A program made the translations under genes and the position numbers. A stretch of 64,000 nt of DNA, from positions 24,152 to 88,151 of the forward strand of contig JAZRPG010000041.1 in the NCBI GenBank assembly GCA_045649105.1, read 5' to 3'. The first letter of the stretch is position 1. Each line of letters starts with the position of its first letter. Source of the stretch: JAZRPG01 sp045649105. Its GTDB lineage: Bacteria; Bacillota; Clostridia; Oscillospirales; JAAYXM01. This document shows positions 36,589 to 45,045 of this stretch, piece by piece. Below the pieces are notes generated by a model. The model made no database searches. It was not told the origin of the DNA and saw nothing but the letters and a program-made list of their open reading frames with translations.

Positions 36589-37335
36589 TTAATGCATACT
36601 CAATTTTCTGCAATACTGTGTACAGAGCTTGTCGGTACACTCGGAGCATCTGAGCGCCATATTGCTGTTTTCCCAGAATCTTTCGGGATATGTAAACACA
36701 CACACTTCCCATACAAGCCATATAAGGAATGAAAATATAACGAGCGACCATGAATAAAAACTGTTTACCGTTATAATCGGCAGAAACATCATCAGGTGGT
36801 CCCAATTAAATATTCTGCAGGTAGTGCAGCATTTGTTTTTCATTATGAGCCTGAACGGGCACCAAACAAGGACACATATCAAATCGCACACATAAAAGAA
36901 TGTGGATATAAGTATCATCATGCCCGTATCTATAATTACCGTCATATGCAATATACTGATTACAACTGTAAGCAGAATCCATATTATCATAACTTTGTAT
37001 GCCGCTGCTGTTGTATCTTTGATATATTTTTTCAAATTTTCATAATTAATTTTCTCTTTTATGGGTCTGAACAGTGACTCAAAAACCTTCTGTGACCCTA
37101 TGGAGATGTGTGCTTTGACGGGAATAAGTTGCAAAAACATATCCCATATCCAGATTGCCCATAAAATATGGAGAGGAGAAAATTCATTAAAAAAATTCCA
37201 CCCGTCTGCTGTATTGAATCTTTCATTGTCAAAAATGTATATCAAAACCGCAATGAGAAATATGGCTATTCTGCCTGCCAATCTAAAAAAATAAATCCCT
37301 CTTGTTTTTGACATATGCGTGTTTTTTTGTTGCAT
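36589..37335 (-). CDS. Cys-rich polytopic membrane protein, unknown function
   Basis: 248 residues with about five hydrophobic segments. Cysteines cluster at two cytosolic-looking sites: NKCCTTCRIFNWDH (between helices) and the C-terminal tail LRCSECTDKLCTQYCRKL, whose CX2CX4CX3C spacing could bind a metal or Fe-S cluster. No named family recognised. ATG at 37335 has AAGAGGA 9 nt upstream; a promoter-like TTGAAT-17-TATGAT lies at 37377-37405. Composition is A/T-richer than the neighbours. Confidence 0.6.
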   Translation of the reverse strand: MQQKNTHMSKTRGIYFFRLAGRIAIFLIAVLIYIFDNERFNTADGWNFFNEFSPLHILWAIWIWDMFLQLIPVKAHISIGSQKVFESLFRPIKEKINYENLKKYIKDTTAAAYKVMIIWILLTVVISILHMTVIIDTGMMILISTFFYVCDLICVLVWCPFRLIMKNKCCTTCRIFNWDHLMMFLPIITVNSFYSWSLVIFSFLIWLVWEVCVFTYPERFWENSNMALRCSECTDKLCTQYCRKLSMH

Positions 37336-37376
37336 CTGATGATATCCTCTTAAATTGCTTATCTTTATTTTTGTAT

Positions 37377-37405
37377 ATCATATCATAAAAGTTATCACAA
37401 TTCAA
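37377..37405 (-). promoter_or_regulatory. promoter of the Cys-rich membrane protein gene
   Basis: Minus strand TTGAAT, 17-nt spacer, TATGAT, about 40 nt upstream of the ATG. Confidence 0.5.
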
Positions 37406-37415
37406 CTAACTTGAT

Positions 37416-37453
37416 AAAAAAGACATTTTTCCTTTAAGGAAAAATGTCTTTTT

Positions 37454-37454
<1 letters not shown>
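37416..37454 (-). terminator. terminator after tRNA-Pro
   Basis: 17-bp stem (37416-37432 with 37438-37454) starting at the tRNA CCA end, ending in A/T-runs; on the minus strand it follows the tRNA directly. Confidence 0.8.
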
Positions 37455-37530
<76 letters not shown>

Positions 37531-37807
37531 ATATTAAGTCTCTCTTTAATAAATTCCCCCGACTGCGGAGAAAATGTACCTGTTGACGATTTGATGCCTG
37601 TTTTGATTTTCCGTACTCCGCAACGCCGAGACACAACCTGCTTTCGACAACTATTTTAGTATACAGATATACTCGCAATTTGTCAAGTTTTTTTTATTAT
37701 TTTTTCTTTTAAAAATTGAATATTATGCCATGAAGAAATTACAACTAATAATAAGCTGCAAGCAGGTCAAAATACTAATGAAAACAAAACCGAGGAGGTG
37801 AAATGCA

Positions 37808-37990
37808 ATGGCAATAGTTCCTAACGCACAGGAGGCTCTTGATAAGTTCAAGATGGAGGCTGCGTCCGAAGTTGGCGTAAACCTCAAGCAGGGTTATAAC
37901 GGAGACCTTACTTCCCGTCAGGCTGGTTCTATAGGCGGTCAGATGGTTAAGAAGATGATCATGTCCTATGAGCAGAATTTAAGCAAGTAA
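37808..37990 (+). CDS. alpha/beta-type small acid-soluble spore protein
   Basis: 60 residues. EAASEVGVNLKQGYNGDLTS resembles the germination-protease recognition region and first DNA-binding helix, and RQAGSIGGQMVKKMI is the second conserved block. It coats spore DNA and protects it from UV and heat. Strong GAGGAGGTG ribosome site. The 277 nt between the tRNA and this gene hold no other gene; TGAATA near 37717 with an AnnACTA-like element about 18 nt later could be a sigma-G promoter (weak). This gene is the best single evidence that the host sporulates. Confidence 0.95.
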   Translation: MAIVPNAQEALDKFKMEAASEVGVNLKQGYNGDLTSRQAGSIGGQMVKKMIMSYEQNLSK

Positions 37991-38004
37991 CTTAAACGAT
38001 AAAT

Positions 38005-38052
38005 AAGGCTGCTGCTTTTCGATTTTTTAAAAAATCGTTTTGCAGCAGCCTT
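38005..38052. terminator. bidirectional terminator between SASP and ligase genes
   Basis: 11-bp outer stem (38005-38015 with 38042-38052) plus an inner palindrome CGATTTTTTAAAAAATCG, between convergent genes. Confidence 0.8.
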
Positions 38053-38064
38053 AAATTCTGTATT

Positions 38065-39648
38065 CTACTCTGCCCTTTTCTTATGTGACCTTCTCCTTAT
38101 AAAACCAATAAACATCACAGCGGCAGCAAGACCCCAGAAGTATGCATTCATATACGGAACTTCGAAAATATTTTCAAAAAACGAGTGTGAGAGAACTCCG
38201 ATTCCGCCTGACACAATCCCGCTCGAAAGATATGACATTCTGTCTTTCCGCGTTCTGAAAATGCTCCTGCACGACCAGAGAAGATTCTTAAGGAGCAACC
38301 ACACATACGACACAAGACCCACAAGCCCCATCTCCGTCAGCGTCTTGAGATAGTAGTTATCCATATAATAATAGACAAGGCTGTCTATCTCCTGATTCTG
38401 CATTGCAATCGCGCCGCCGTATCTTCCAAGGCCAAAACCGAATATCTTATTCTGCCGCCACAGCGAAAGGCCTATTTGCCAGCGCTCGCCGCGGCCGCCC
38501 GTAGCATTTGCCGCAGCAAAATCAGATGTGAATAAGAAAGCAATTCTGTTTGAAATTTCCGGCACGCTGATAATTATCGCCCCTATTCCGATTGCACCAA
38601 ACAGAAGAAGCTTCCTGTCCACCAGCAGCGCAAAAACAAATACAGCTACCGTAAGCCCGAACCATGCTCCTCTTGAAAATGTGAACAGCGTTGCAAGGCA
38701 TATAATGCCCGTGCAACCCCACATGGCACATTTTACCCAAAGCTTTTTTGCGTAATATGCACATGCCGCAAGCATCGGCGCCGTCATGACCATAAGCGCG
38801 CCCATTACATTCGGACTTCCCGTAATTGAGTATACACGCGTACGCACACCTGCCTCTGCCTTTGCTACCCACTGCTCAGGCATAGGCGCATTCGTTATAT
38901 ACTGATAAATACCGTGCAGAGCAACAACGGTCGCCATAGCACAAATCGTAAAATACAGCACGCGAAGGTCAGAATCGCTCTCAATAAGCCTCGTGAGCAC
39001 AAAAAACCAAAGCATAAACTGGCAAACAGCACGGTATCCGCCTATAGCGACACCAAGCTTTGGCGAAACGACAGCCAGCACAAGAAGCGAAGCCGACATA
39101 AAGAAAATGAGCGGTGCATCAATCGGCGTAACACGCGGCTTAATTGCCTTCTCCGCCGTGCATAGTCTGAAAAAGATATACATTACACAAACAAGCATGA
39201 ACCCTTCGTCCCAGACAGAGGACAGAAAATCGATGCCGAGCACATTGCGGATAAATACATCAGCGGGAAGATACAGCGCAAAAACCATAAGCAATATACC
39301 ACGCAAGCCAAGCCGCTTTACAGCGTTCAAAGCAACACTGTGTGATACGCTCTCCGACGAAGAAATCCTGCGCGCAACGCGCATTATAACGCTTCCCTCC
39401 GCCACTTGCCGAAGCACATTTCCTATCCTTGCAAGCGCGTTATTAACTCCTAAAAGCAGCGCATAAAGCTTTGAATACACAGTCTTCGGCGCCGCAGAAA
39501 AAAACGCAACAAAAAGGCGGAGCGTAGCCGAGTCTTTAAACTTACGCCCGAGAAGTGCAGAAAGTTTGCCCGGAATGCTGTACGGGTATGCCCGTTTTAT
39601 GGCTCCGCAAAACTTTGCAATCGCACAGCCTCTTATAATTTTATCCAT
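38065..39648 (-). CDS. O-antigen ligase/polymerase family membrane protein
   Basis: 527 residues, about 12 hydrophobic segments. TGSPNVMGALMVMTAPML and FSRGAWFGL are typical Wzy/WaaL (O-antigen ligase domain) motifs, followed by a large loop holding RGERWQIGLSLWRQNKIFGFG and a periplasmic SLVYYYMDNYYLKTLTEMG stretch. It likely polymerises or attaches a surface glycan. The ATG at 39648 overlaps the DUF4330 gene end by 8 nt; a longer reading (39675) has no ribosome site advantage. Confidence 0.85.
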   Translation of the reverse strand: MDKIIRGCAIAKFCGAIKRAYPYSIPGKLSALLGRKFKDSATLRLFVAFFSAAPKTVYSKLYALLLGVNNALARIGNVLRQVAEGSVIMRVARRISSSESVSHSVALNAVKRLGLRGILLMVFALYLPADVFIRNVLGIDFLSSVWDEGFMLVCVMYIFFRLCTAEKAIKPRVTPIDAPLIFFMSASLLVLAVVSPKLGVAIGGYRAVCQFMLWFFVLTRLIESDSDLRVLYFTICAMATVVALHGIYQYITNAPMPEQWVAKAEAGVRTRVYSITGSPNVMGALMVMTAPMLAACAYYAKKLWVKCAMWGCTGIICLATLFTFSRGAWFGLTVAVFVFALLVDRKLLLFGAIGIGAIIISVPEISNRIAFLFTSDFAAANATGGRGERWQIGLSLWRQNKIFGFGLGRYGGAIAMQNQEIDSLVYYYMDNYYLKTLTEMGLVGLVSYVWLLLKNLLWSCRSIFRTRKDRMSYLSSGIVSGGIGVLSHSFFENIFEVPYMNAYFWGLAAAVMFIGFIRRRSHKKRAE

Positions 39649-40141
39649 CAAACTCCACCGTCTCAATAATTGCATTAAGCTCTACAGTCTGCGTTTTAAA
39701 TATAAAGCCGCGACCTATCCTTACTTCCTGATTGCCTATTTTAAGCGCAGGGTCAGTTTTAGAAGCCTTCCCCTTCACTGTGATGAGCAGGTCCCTTTTT
39801 TGCGGGTCGTTTGCCGTGCGATACTCACCGTCCGCAGTCGAAGCGGCAGAGAGATACGGAATGCTCTCAACGGAAACAAGAGTAGCATCCAGAAAATCAT
39901 TTCCGGAAACAAGTCTTTCACCGGGGGTGAGCTTTAACACTTCGCTCTCGAGATAGTCCATAGCGGCGCGCACGCGCATGGTTACATACATATCAGCCTT
40001 CGGCGCAATAACCTCTCCCGCAGCGGGTGCTGCAAACTTGTACACAGCAGCAACTGCCGCAAGCGCGATTGCAAGAAGAATAATCAAATCCACAACATTG
40101 ATAATTCCAAAGAGCTTTCCCTTTTCGTTAACTATTTTCAT
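39641..40141 (-). CDS. DUF4330 domain protein, single membrane anchor
   Basis: 166 residues. The N-terminus KGKLFGIINVVDLIILLAIAL is the DUF4330 hallmark with one transmembrane helix; the rest is an extracytoplasmic beta-rich domain (VTMRVRAAMDYLESEV, RDLLITVKGKA). Function of the family is unknown. Translationally coupled to the O-antigen ligase gene and divergent from the GT4-CsaB gene, which places it in surface-glycan assembly by context. Confidence 0.8.
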   Translation of the reverse strand: MKIVNEKGKLFGIINVVDLIILLAIALAAVAAVYKFAAPAAGEVIAPKADMYVTMRVRAAMDYLESEVLKLTPGERLVSGNDFLDATLVSVESIPYLSAASTADGEYRTANDPQKRDLLITVKGKASKTDPALKIGNQEVRIGRGFIFKTQTVELNAIIETVEFDG

Positions 40142-40171
40142 AACTTCGATGTTCCTTTCATTTTATATTGC

Positions 40172-40200
40172 TTGACCGATTATCTATGTTATTATATAAT
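40172..40200 (+). promoter_or_regulatory. promoter of the glycosyltransferase pair
   Basis: TTGACC, 17-nt spacer, TATAAT, 56 nt before the GT4-CsaB ATG. Confidence 0.65.
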
Positions 40201-40255
40201 ATATAACAAAATATAACAATACCTTTTTTCAATAATGAGAAGCAGGAGAACACTT

Positions 40256-42490
40256 ATGAAGATACTGCATATGATAGGCGGCGGCGATGTCGGCGGAGCA
40301 AAAACGCATGTCCTCTCACTTGTTCAGAGACTCTCTGAAACAAATGAGGTTATTCTCATCAGTTTCCGCGCAGGGGAATTTGCCGATGAGGCAATCAATC
40401 TCGGAATAAATACAAAAATAATCAGCAGCGGAAACCCGCTCTCTGATTTAAAAGAGCTTAAAGAGCTCATACTTCATGAAAACTTTGACATTGTGCATTG
40501 TCACGGTGCAAAAGCAAATGTCATGGGCACACTTATCAAGCACATTTGCCGCGCACCTGTTATAACAACCGTTCACAGTGATTACCGTCTCGACTATCTG
40601 GGCAATTTCTTAAAGCGTTGCACAAACGGTTTATTAAATACAGCGGCGCTTCGCTTTCTTGACGCATATATAGGCGTTACAAACGCCTTTGCCGACATGA
40701 TGATTTCGCGCGGGTTTGACCCATACAAGCTCTTTACGCTTAACAACGGCATCGACTTTGACATACAGCCAAATCCACAGACCACACGCGAGGAATATTT
40801 AAAGAATCTCGGTATCGAATGCACAGACAAAACCGTTATATGCGGAATTGCCGCAAGATTTCATCCCGTAAAGGACATCGGCACCGCCATCCGTGCCGTC
40901 GCCGCTCTCAAGCAGTCCTGCCCGGACCTTTATCTCGTCCTCGGCGGCGGCGGTGAGGACGAGGCTCATCTGCGCAGTCTTGTAGACGAGCTCGGTGTAT
41001 CTGACCGCGTTAAATTCGCGGGCTGGATAAACGACATGGACACATTTTTAAACGCTGTAGATATAAGCATAATATCCTCGCTCAGCGAGGGTTTCCCTTA
41101 CAGCATCCTTGAGTCTGCGCGGGCACACTGTACTATGGTTTCAACAGAGGTCGGCGCAATGCCATCGATTATCGACCACGGCGCAAGCGGACTTCTGTTC
41201 ATACCGCGTGATGTATCAAAGCTCTCCGAGCATCTTCGTTTCCTGTACGAAAACAGCGACGAGCGCCGCGCTATGGCGGACAGGCTCTTTGAAAAGTCAC
41301 GCGTTGAGTATTCCTTCGATGCGATGGTTTCAGCTCAGCTTGCCATATATGAGCGCGTAATAAAACTTCAGAGGCGCAGCAAAAAGCGAGACCAGATAAT
41401 CGTCTGCGGCTCATACGGGCGCGGAAACGCCGGCGATGATGCCATACTTAAGGCTGTAACCGGTGAAATATACAGCGTTGATGACGGCGCACGGATATGC
41501 GTCATATCCCGAAATCCCGAACAGACGCGACTTAAATACCGCGTGCGTTCCATATATACTTTTTCTGTGTTCCGTATGCTTTTTTCCATGTTCCGTTCAC
41601 ATCTGTATATAAACGGTGGCGGAAGTCTCATTCAGGACTCAACAAGCAGCCGCTCGCTGTATTTTTATCTGTTCACCCTTATAGCGGCTAAACTTTTCGG
41701 CTGCCGCGTGCTTATGTACGGTTGCGGAATCGGTCCCATTCGCCGTCCGATAAACCGCAGATTGTCAGCAAAAATCATAGACCGCTTTGTTGACAGTATA
41801 ACACTCAGGGACCCGGGCTCATATGACGAGCTGTGCCGCATGGGCGTCAAAAATCCCGACATGTGCCTCGCGGCAGACCCGACGCTGTGTCTTGCCCCTG
41901 ATGACGGTGTGAAGATTAAGAGTGTCTTTTTCAAAGAGGGTCTTTGTGAAGGTGAGAAATACCTGTGCCTTGCCATGCGCAACTGGCATGACATAGACGA
42001 AAAACTCGCGCACATTGCCCGGGCGGCAGATTATGCCGCAACAGAATACGGGCTTAAGACCGTGCTGATACCCATGGAGCAAAAAAAAGATTTGCCGATA
42101 GCAGAGCGCATACGCGATAAAATGTCAAGCAGCGCGATTATAATAAGCGGCGAATATGATGTACACACCGTTATTGGTCTTCTTTCCAAAATGCAGATAA
42201 TTATGGCAATGCGCCTGCACGCACTTGTCTTCGGCGCAGGTCAGGGTGTCCCTACTATCGGCATTGCATATGACCATAAGGTAAGCGCTTTTATGGATTA
42301 TATCGGCCGCGAAATGTGTACCGACTATAGTGAATGCAGTTTTGAGAAGCTCCGCAGTTTTATAGACAGAACTGTACGAGACGCGGAATACGGCGAGCAT
42401 ATGCAACGCGCCTGCCGCAAGATGCGCGAAAACGAGATTGAAAACACAAATATGCTGCGCAAGTTTTTTGATAAAGAGGTTGAGAAGTAA
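40256..42490 (+). CDS. GT4 glycosyltransferase fused to CsaB-type polysaccharide pyruvyl transferase
   Basis: 744 residues. Residues 1-~370 form a GT-B family 4 glycosyltransferase: MKILHMIGGGDVGGAKTHV, HCHGAKANVMG, and the late SLSEGFPYSILESARA acid motif. From ~376 the sequence is a CsaB/WcaK-like pyruvyl transferase: CGSYGRGNAGDDAIL, YINGGGSLIQDSTS, YGCGIGPIRRP and MRLHALVFGAGQGVPTIG. CsaB puts ketal pyruvate on secondary cell-wall polymers that anchor SLH-domain proteins. The ATG at 40256 has AGCAGGAG 7-8 nt upstream and starts at the conserved N-terminus. Ends in a TAATG overlap with the next gene. Confidence 0.85.
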   Translation: MKILHMIGGGDVGGAKTHVLSLVQRLSETNEVILISFRAGEFADEAINLGINTKIISSGNPLSDLKELKELILHENFDIVHCHGAKANVMGTLIKHICRAPVITTVHSDYRLDYLGNFLKRCTNGLLNTAALRFLDAYIGVTNAFADMMISRGFDPYKLFTLNNGIDFDIQPNPQTTREEYLKNLGIECTDKTVICGIAARFHPVKDIGTAIRAVAALKQSCPDLYLVLGGGGEDEAHLRSLVDELGVSDRVKFAGWINDMDTFLNAVDISIISSLSEGFPYSILESARAHCTMVSTEVGAMPSIIDHGASGLLFIPRDVSKLSEHLRFLYENSDERRAMADRLFEKSRVEYSFDAMVSAQLAIYERVIKLQRRSKKRDQIIVCGSYGRGNAGDDAILKAVTGEIYSVDDGARICVISRNPEQTRLKYRVRSIYTFSVFRMLFSMFRSHLYINGGGSLIQDSTSSRSLYFYLFTLIAAKLFGCRVLMYGCGIGPIRRPINRRLSAKIIDRFVDSITLRDPGSYDELCRMGVKNPDMCLAADPTLCLAPDDGVKIKSVFFKEGLCEGEKYLCLAMRNWHDIDEKLAHIARAADYAATEYGLKTVLIPMEQKKDLPIAERIRDKMSSSAIIISGEYDVHTVIGLLSKMQIIMAMRLHALVFGAGQGVPTIGIAYDHKVSAFMDYIGREMCTDYSECSFEKLRSFIDRTVRDAEYGEHMQRACRKMRENEIENTNMLRKFFDKEVEK

Positions 42491-43641
42491 TGAAAAAAAT
42501 AGTTTGTCTGTCCACAAGCTGTTACCATCCGTTCCCTACACGCAAACAACATGTTATGAACAGAATCGATTCAGAAGAAATACTTTATTTTGACCCACCC
42601 ATAACATACATTGCACCTCTAAAAGACAAAAGTGCGTGGAAGCGCCTTTTTGCATACCGTGCACCGGGCGAGCGAGCACGCAAAAACCTCACGGTATACG
42701 CACTTCCGCCGGTATTTCCCTTTTTTAACAAATACCGCTTTATAAATAAAATAAACCAGCGCATAATCGCCTTTTTCGTTAAAAAAAAGATGAAGCTTCA
42801 CGGTTTTTCTGACCCGATTCTATGGTGCTATTCCCCGACTTCCGCGGATGCTGCACCGCTTATTCCGCACAGCGCGCTTGTATATGACTGTGTGGACCGC
42901 CACAGCGCATATAAAGGCTTTATAAACGAAGAAACGGTAAATGGTCTCGAAAAAAGCCTTGCAACGCAAGCCGATACTGTTTTCGCTACAGCCGTCGGAC
43001 TCTATGACACACTCGCCGAGTATAATAAAAATGCAGTAATGCTTCCAAACGGCGTTAATTTTGAGCACTTTAACCGCGCCGCAACAGAAGATCTCCCCGT
43101 ACCTGATGATATAAAAGACATTAAACACCCCATCATCGGATTTATCGGAATGCTTCAGGAATGCATAGACTATGAGAAAATTGAGCTGATTGCAAAAGAG
43201 CGTCCTGATTGGTCTGTTGTCCTTGTGGGAAAACCGCTCCCCGGTGTCAATCTCGATTATCTGAAGAAATATGACAATATCCATTTCCTCGGAATGAAGA
43301 AATACGACGATATTCCCGCCTACATAGCTAATTTTGACGTTTGCCTGAATGTATTTCGCTCAGGAAATCTGTCACGCGATGTAAGCCCGCTTAAATTTTA
43401 TGAATACCTCGCAACAGGAAAGCCCGTCGTCAGCACGCCTCAACCCGAGCAGGTGCTCGGATACTCCGATTCTGTTTACATAGCGCGCGGCACAAGTGAC
43501 TTTATAGAACAATGTGAAAAGGCGCTGTCTGAGCCCGATAACAAAAAGCGCGAGCTTCGCATCACATATGCACACGCCTGCTCATGGGACGCGCGTGTGC
43601 GTGAGATGGAGGAAATTCTTTCACAGCACGGGGTCTGCTGA
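42490..43641 (+). CDS. GT4-like glycosyltransferase (TuaH-like)
   Basis: 383 residues, GT-B type. WCYSPTSAD, YDCVDRHSAYKGF, LPNGVNFEHFNR, IIGFIGMLQECIDYE and SPLKFYEYLATGKPVVSTP match the family that includes teichuronic-acid TuaH and other surface-sugar transferases. It starts on the A of the upstream TAATG, so the two are translated together. Acceptor sugar unknown. Confidence 0.8.
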   Translation: MKKIVCLSTSCYHPFPTRKQHVMNRIDSEEILYFDPPITYIAPLKDKSAWKRLFAYRAPGERARKNLTVYALPPVFPFFNKYRFINKINQRIIAFFVKKKMKLHGFSDPILWCYSPTSADAAPLIPHSALVYDCVDRHSAYKGFINEETVNGLEKSLATQADTVFATAVGLYDTLAEYNKNAVMLPNGVNFEHFNRAATEDLPVPDDIKDIKHPIIGFIGMLQECIDYEKIELIAKERPDWSVVLVGKPLPGVNLDYLKKYDNIHFLGMKKYDDIPAYIANFDVCLNVFRSGNLSRDVSPLKFYEYLATGKPVVSTPQPEQVLGYSDSVYIARGTSDFIEQCEKALSEPDNKKRELRITYAHACSWDARVREMEEILSQHGVC

Positions 43642-43663
43642 TTATATTAACACACAAAAAAAC

Positions 43664-43698
43664 AACAGGAATGAAAAAACTCATTCCTGTTATTTTTT
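43664..43698. terminator. bidirectional terminator between glycosyltransferase and larA-like genes
   Basis: 11-bp stem (43664-43674 with 43681-43691), AAAAAC loop, T-rich tail on plus and A-run on the other flank. Confidence 0.8.
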
Positions 43699-43705
43699 AT
43701 TTACC

Positions 43706-44980
43706 TTAAAACTTTTTCTTATCCGCCCAAAGGCCAAGCGCAGGATTTCCGATATAGAAAATCTCCTCGCCGTTGTCCATTTTATTTATGCCGTTCTTAA
43801 GCTTTGCCGGGTCGTATTTCTTAAGCGCCTCATCAAGCGACATATACTTAAACCCTGCACCCTCGACCTCCTCACGGGAAAGGTGCCGTGTCGCATATGT
43901 TATTGAGAATCTGCCGTCGGACGAGCCGTGCACCAGATGCGCCGCAACGCCCTGATTCTCCTGCAGGTCCTTCTCTGTTGCAAAGAGCTTTAAGATGTTC
44001 TCACGCCCGATATACCCGTATTTGCGGATAAGAGCATCGTTTGTGTCGTCCTCTCCGAAGTGGCGTACACCCGGTGCGAGGATTATAAGCTCACCGTCAT
44101 CTGCCATTGCCATTCGCGTACGGTACACGGCCTTGTTTCCGAGCCATGTGCTCTGGAACTCCTCTTCATCGAGCCAGACAACGCATTTTTTAAACGGCTC
44201 GTCTACAAAGGTCATGTTCTTCTCCTGGGCAAGCTTTACCGCCTTTTCAAATACCGAGCGGTTATCGCCGATAAACAGACCGTGGATTTTAAGACCATCC
44301 TCATCATTCGTGGTGACCGTCAGTATATAAACTATCGGAAGTTTTGAGAGGAAATTCTCCTGCGCATAGTCAAACACGCGCCTTACAGGCGTACCATCGC
44401 GGCCCATTATGCGCTCCATTCCGTAAAGCGCGCCGAGCATGTGCGATTTATTTATAAAGCTGCTGCCGCCGACACCGACAAGAATGTTCTTCGTGTAGTT
44501 TGCCATGCCGATAACCTCATGCGGCACGACCTGACCTATAGATATAATTTTCCCGTAACCGCCCTCAACAAGAGCACGGTTGACCTCAACATCAAAACTT
44601 TCATTGACGATGCCCTCCGATACCTCTGAGACAAACTCCTTCGGAACAACACCGACTTTCATAACATCCTCGCGCCAGTTGTGGTCTAAAAAACGCTCCT
44701 TTGGGATATCCGTTCCGAAAAATGTCTCGCGCTGAACATCACTTACCGGCTCATGAGTTCCGAGTGCCGGCATAAGGTCAACATGGCTTCTGTCCCCGAT
44801 TTCCTTATAAAGCATCTGCGAAATCATGCCCGCTCCTGAGTGCATGCGCGTAAAGTCCGGAGGAATAAGAAGTGTGCGCTCAGGGATTTCTGATTCATCT
44901 ATGAATTTTTTGATGGCCGCCTCTATCGAAAACTTCGATAAACCGCGCTTATCATTTGCATACAATACTATATCCTTCAC
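43706..44980 (-). CDS. LarA-like nickel-pincer racemase/epimerase (DUF2088)
   Basis: 424 residues. PALGTHEP near residue 71 is the LarA-family motif. The four catalytic positions are kept: His100 (LDHNW), His154 (VVPHEV), Lys164 (NYTKNIL) and His180 (NKSHM); the 10- and 16-residue spacings from His154 match LarA His174/Lys184/His200, where the Lys carries the nickel-pincer cofactor. Family members racemise lactate or epimerise other 2-hydroxy acids. No larB, larC or larE maturation gene is in the window. Last gene after pfp-HAD-gnd, pointing to a sugar-acid substrate (inference). Confidence 0.8.
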   Translation of the reverse strand: MKDIVLYANDKRGLSKFSIEAAIKKFIDESEIPERTLLIPPDFTRMHSGAGMISQMLYKEIGDRSHVDLMPALGTHEPVSDVQRETFFGTDIPKERFLDHNWREDVMKVGVVPKEFVSEVSEGIVNESFDVEVNRALVEGGYGKIISIGQVVPHEVIGMANYTKNILVGVGGSSFINKSHMLGALYGMERIMGRDGTPVRRVFDYAQENFLSKLPIVYILTVTTNDEDGLKIHGLFIGDNRSVFEKAVKLAQEKNMTFVDEPFKKCVVWLDEEEFQSTWLGNKAVYRTRMAMADDGELIILAPGVRHFGEDDTNDALIRKYGYIGRENILKLFATEKDLQENQGVAAHLVHGSSDGRFSITYATRHLSREEVEGAGFKYMSLDEALKKYDPAKLKNGINKMDNGEEIFYIGNPALGLWADKKKF

Positions 44981-45045
44981 GTATTATCCTCCTTGAAAAA
45001 AGCGGGAATGCGCACAGCAGCCCCGCTTTTATTCCTGTTTTTAAG

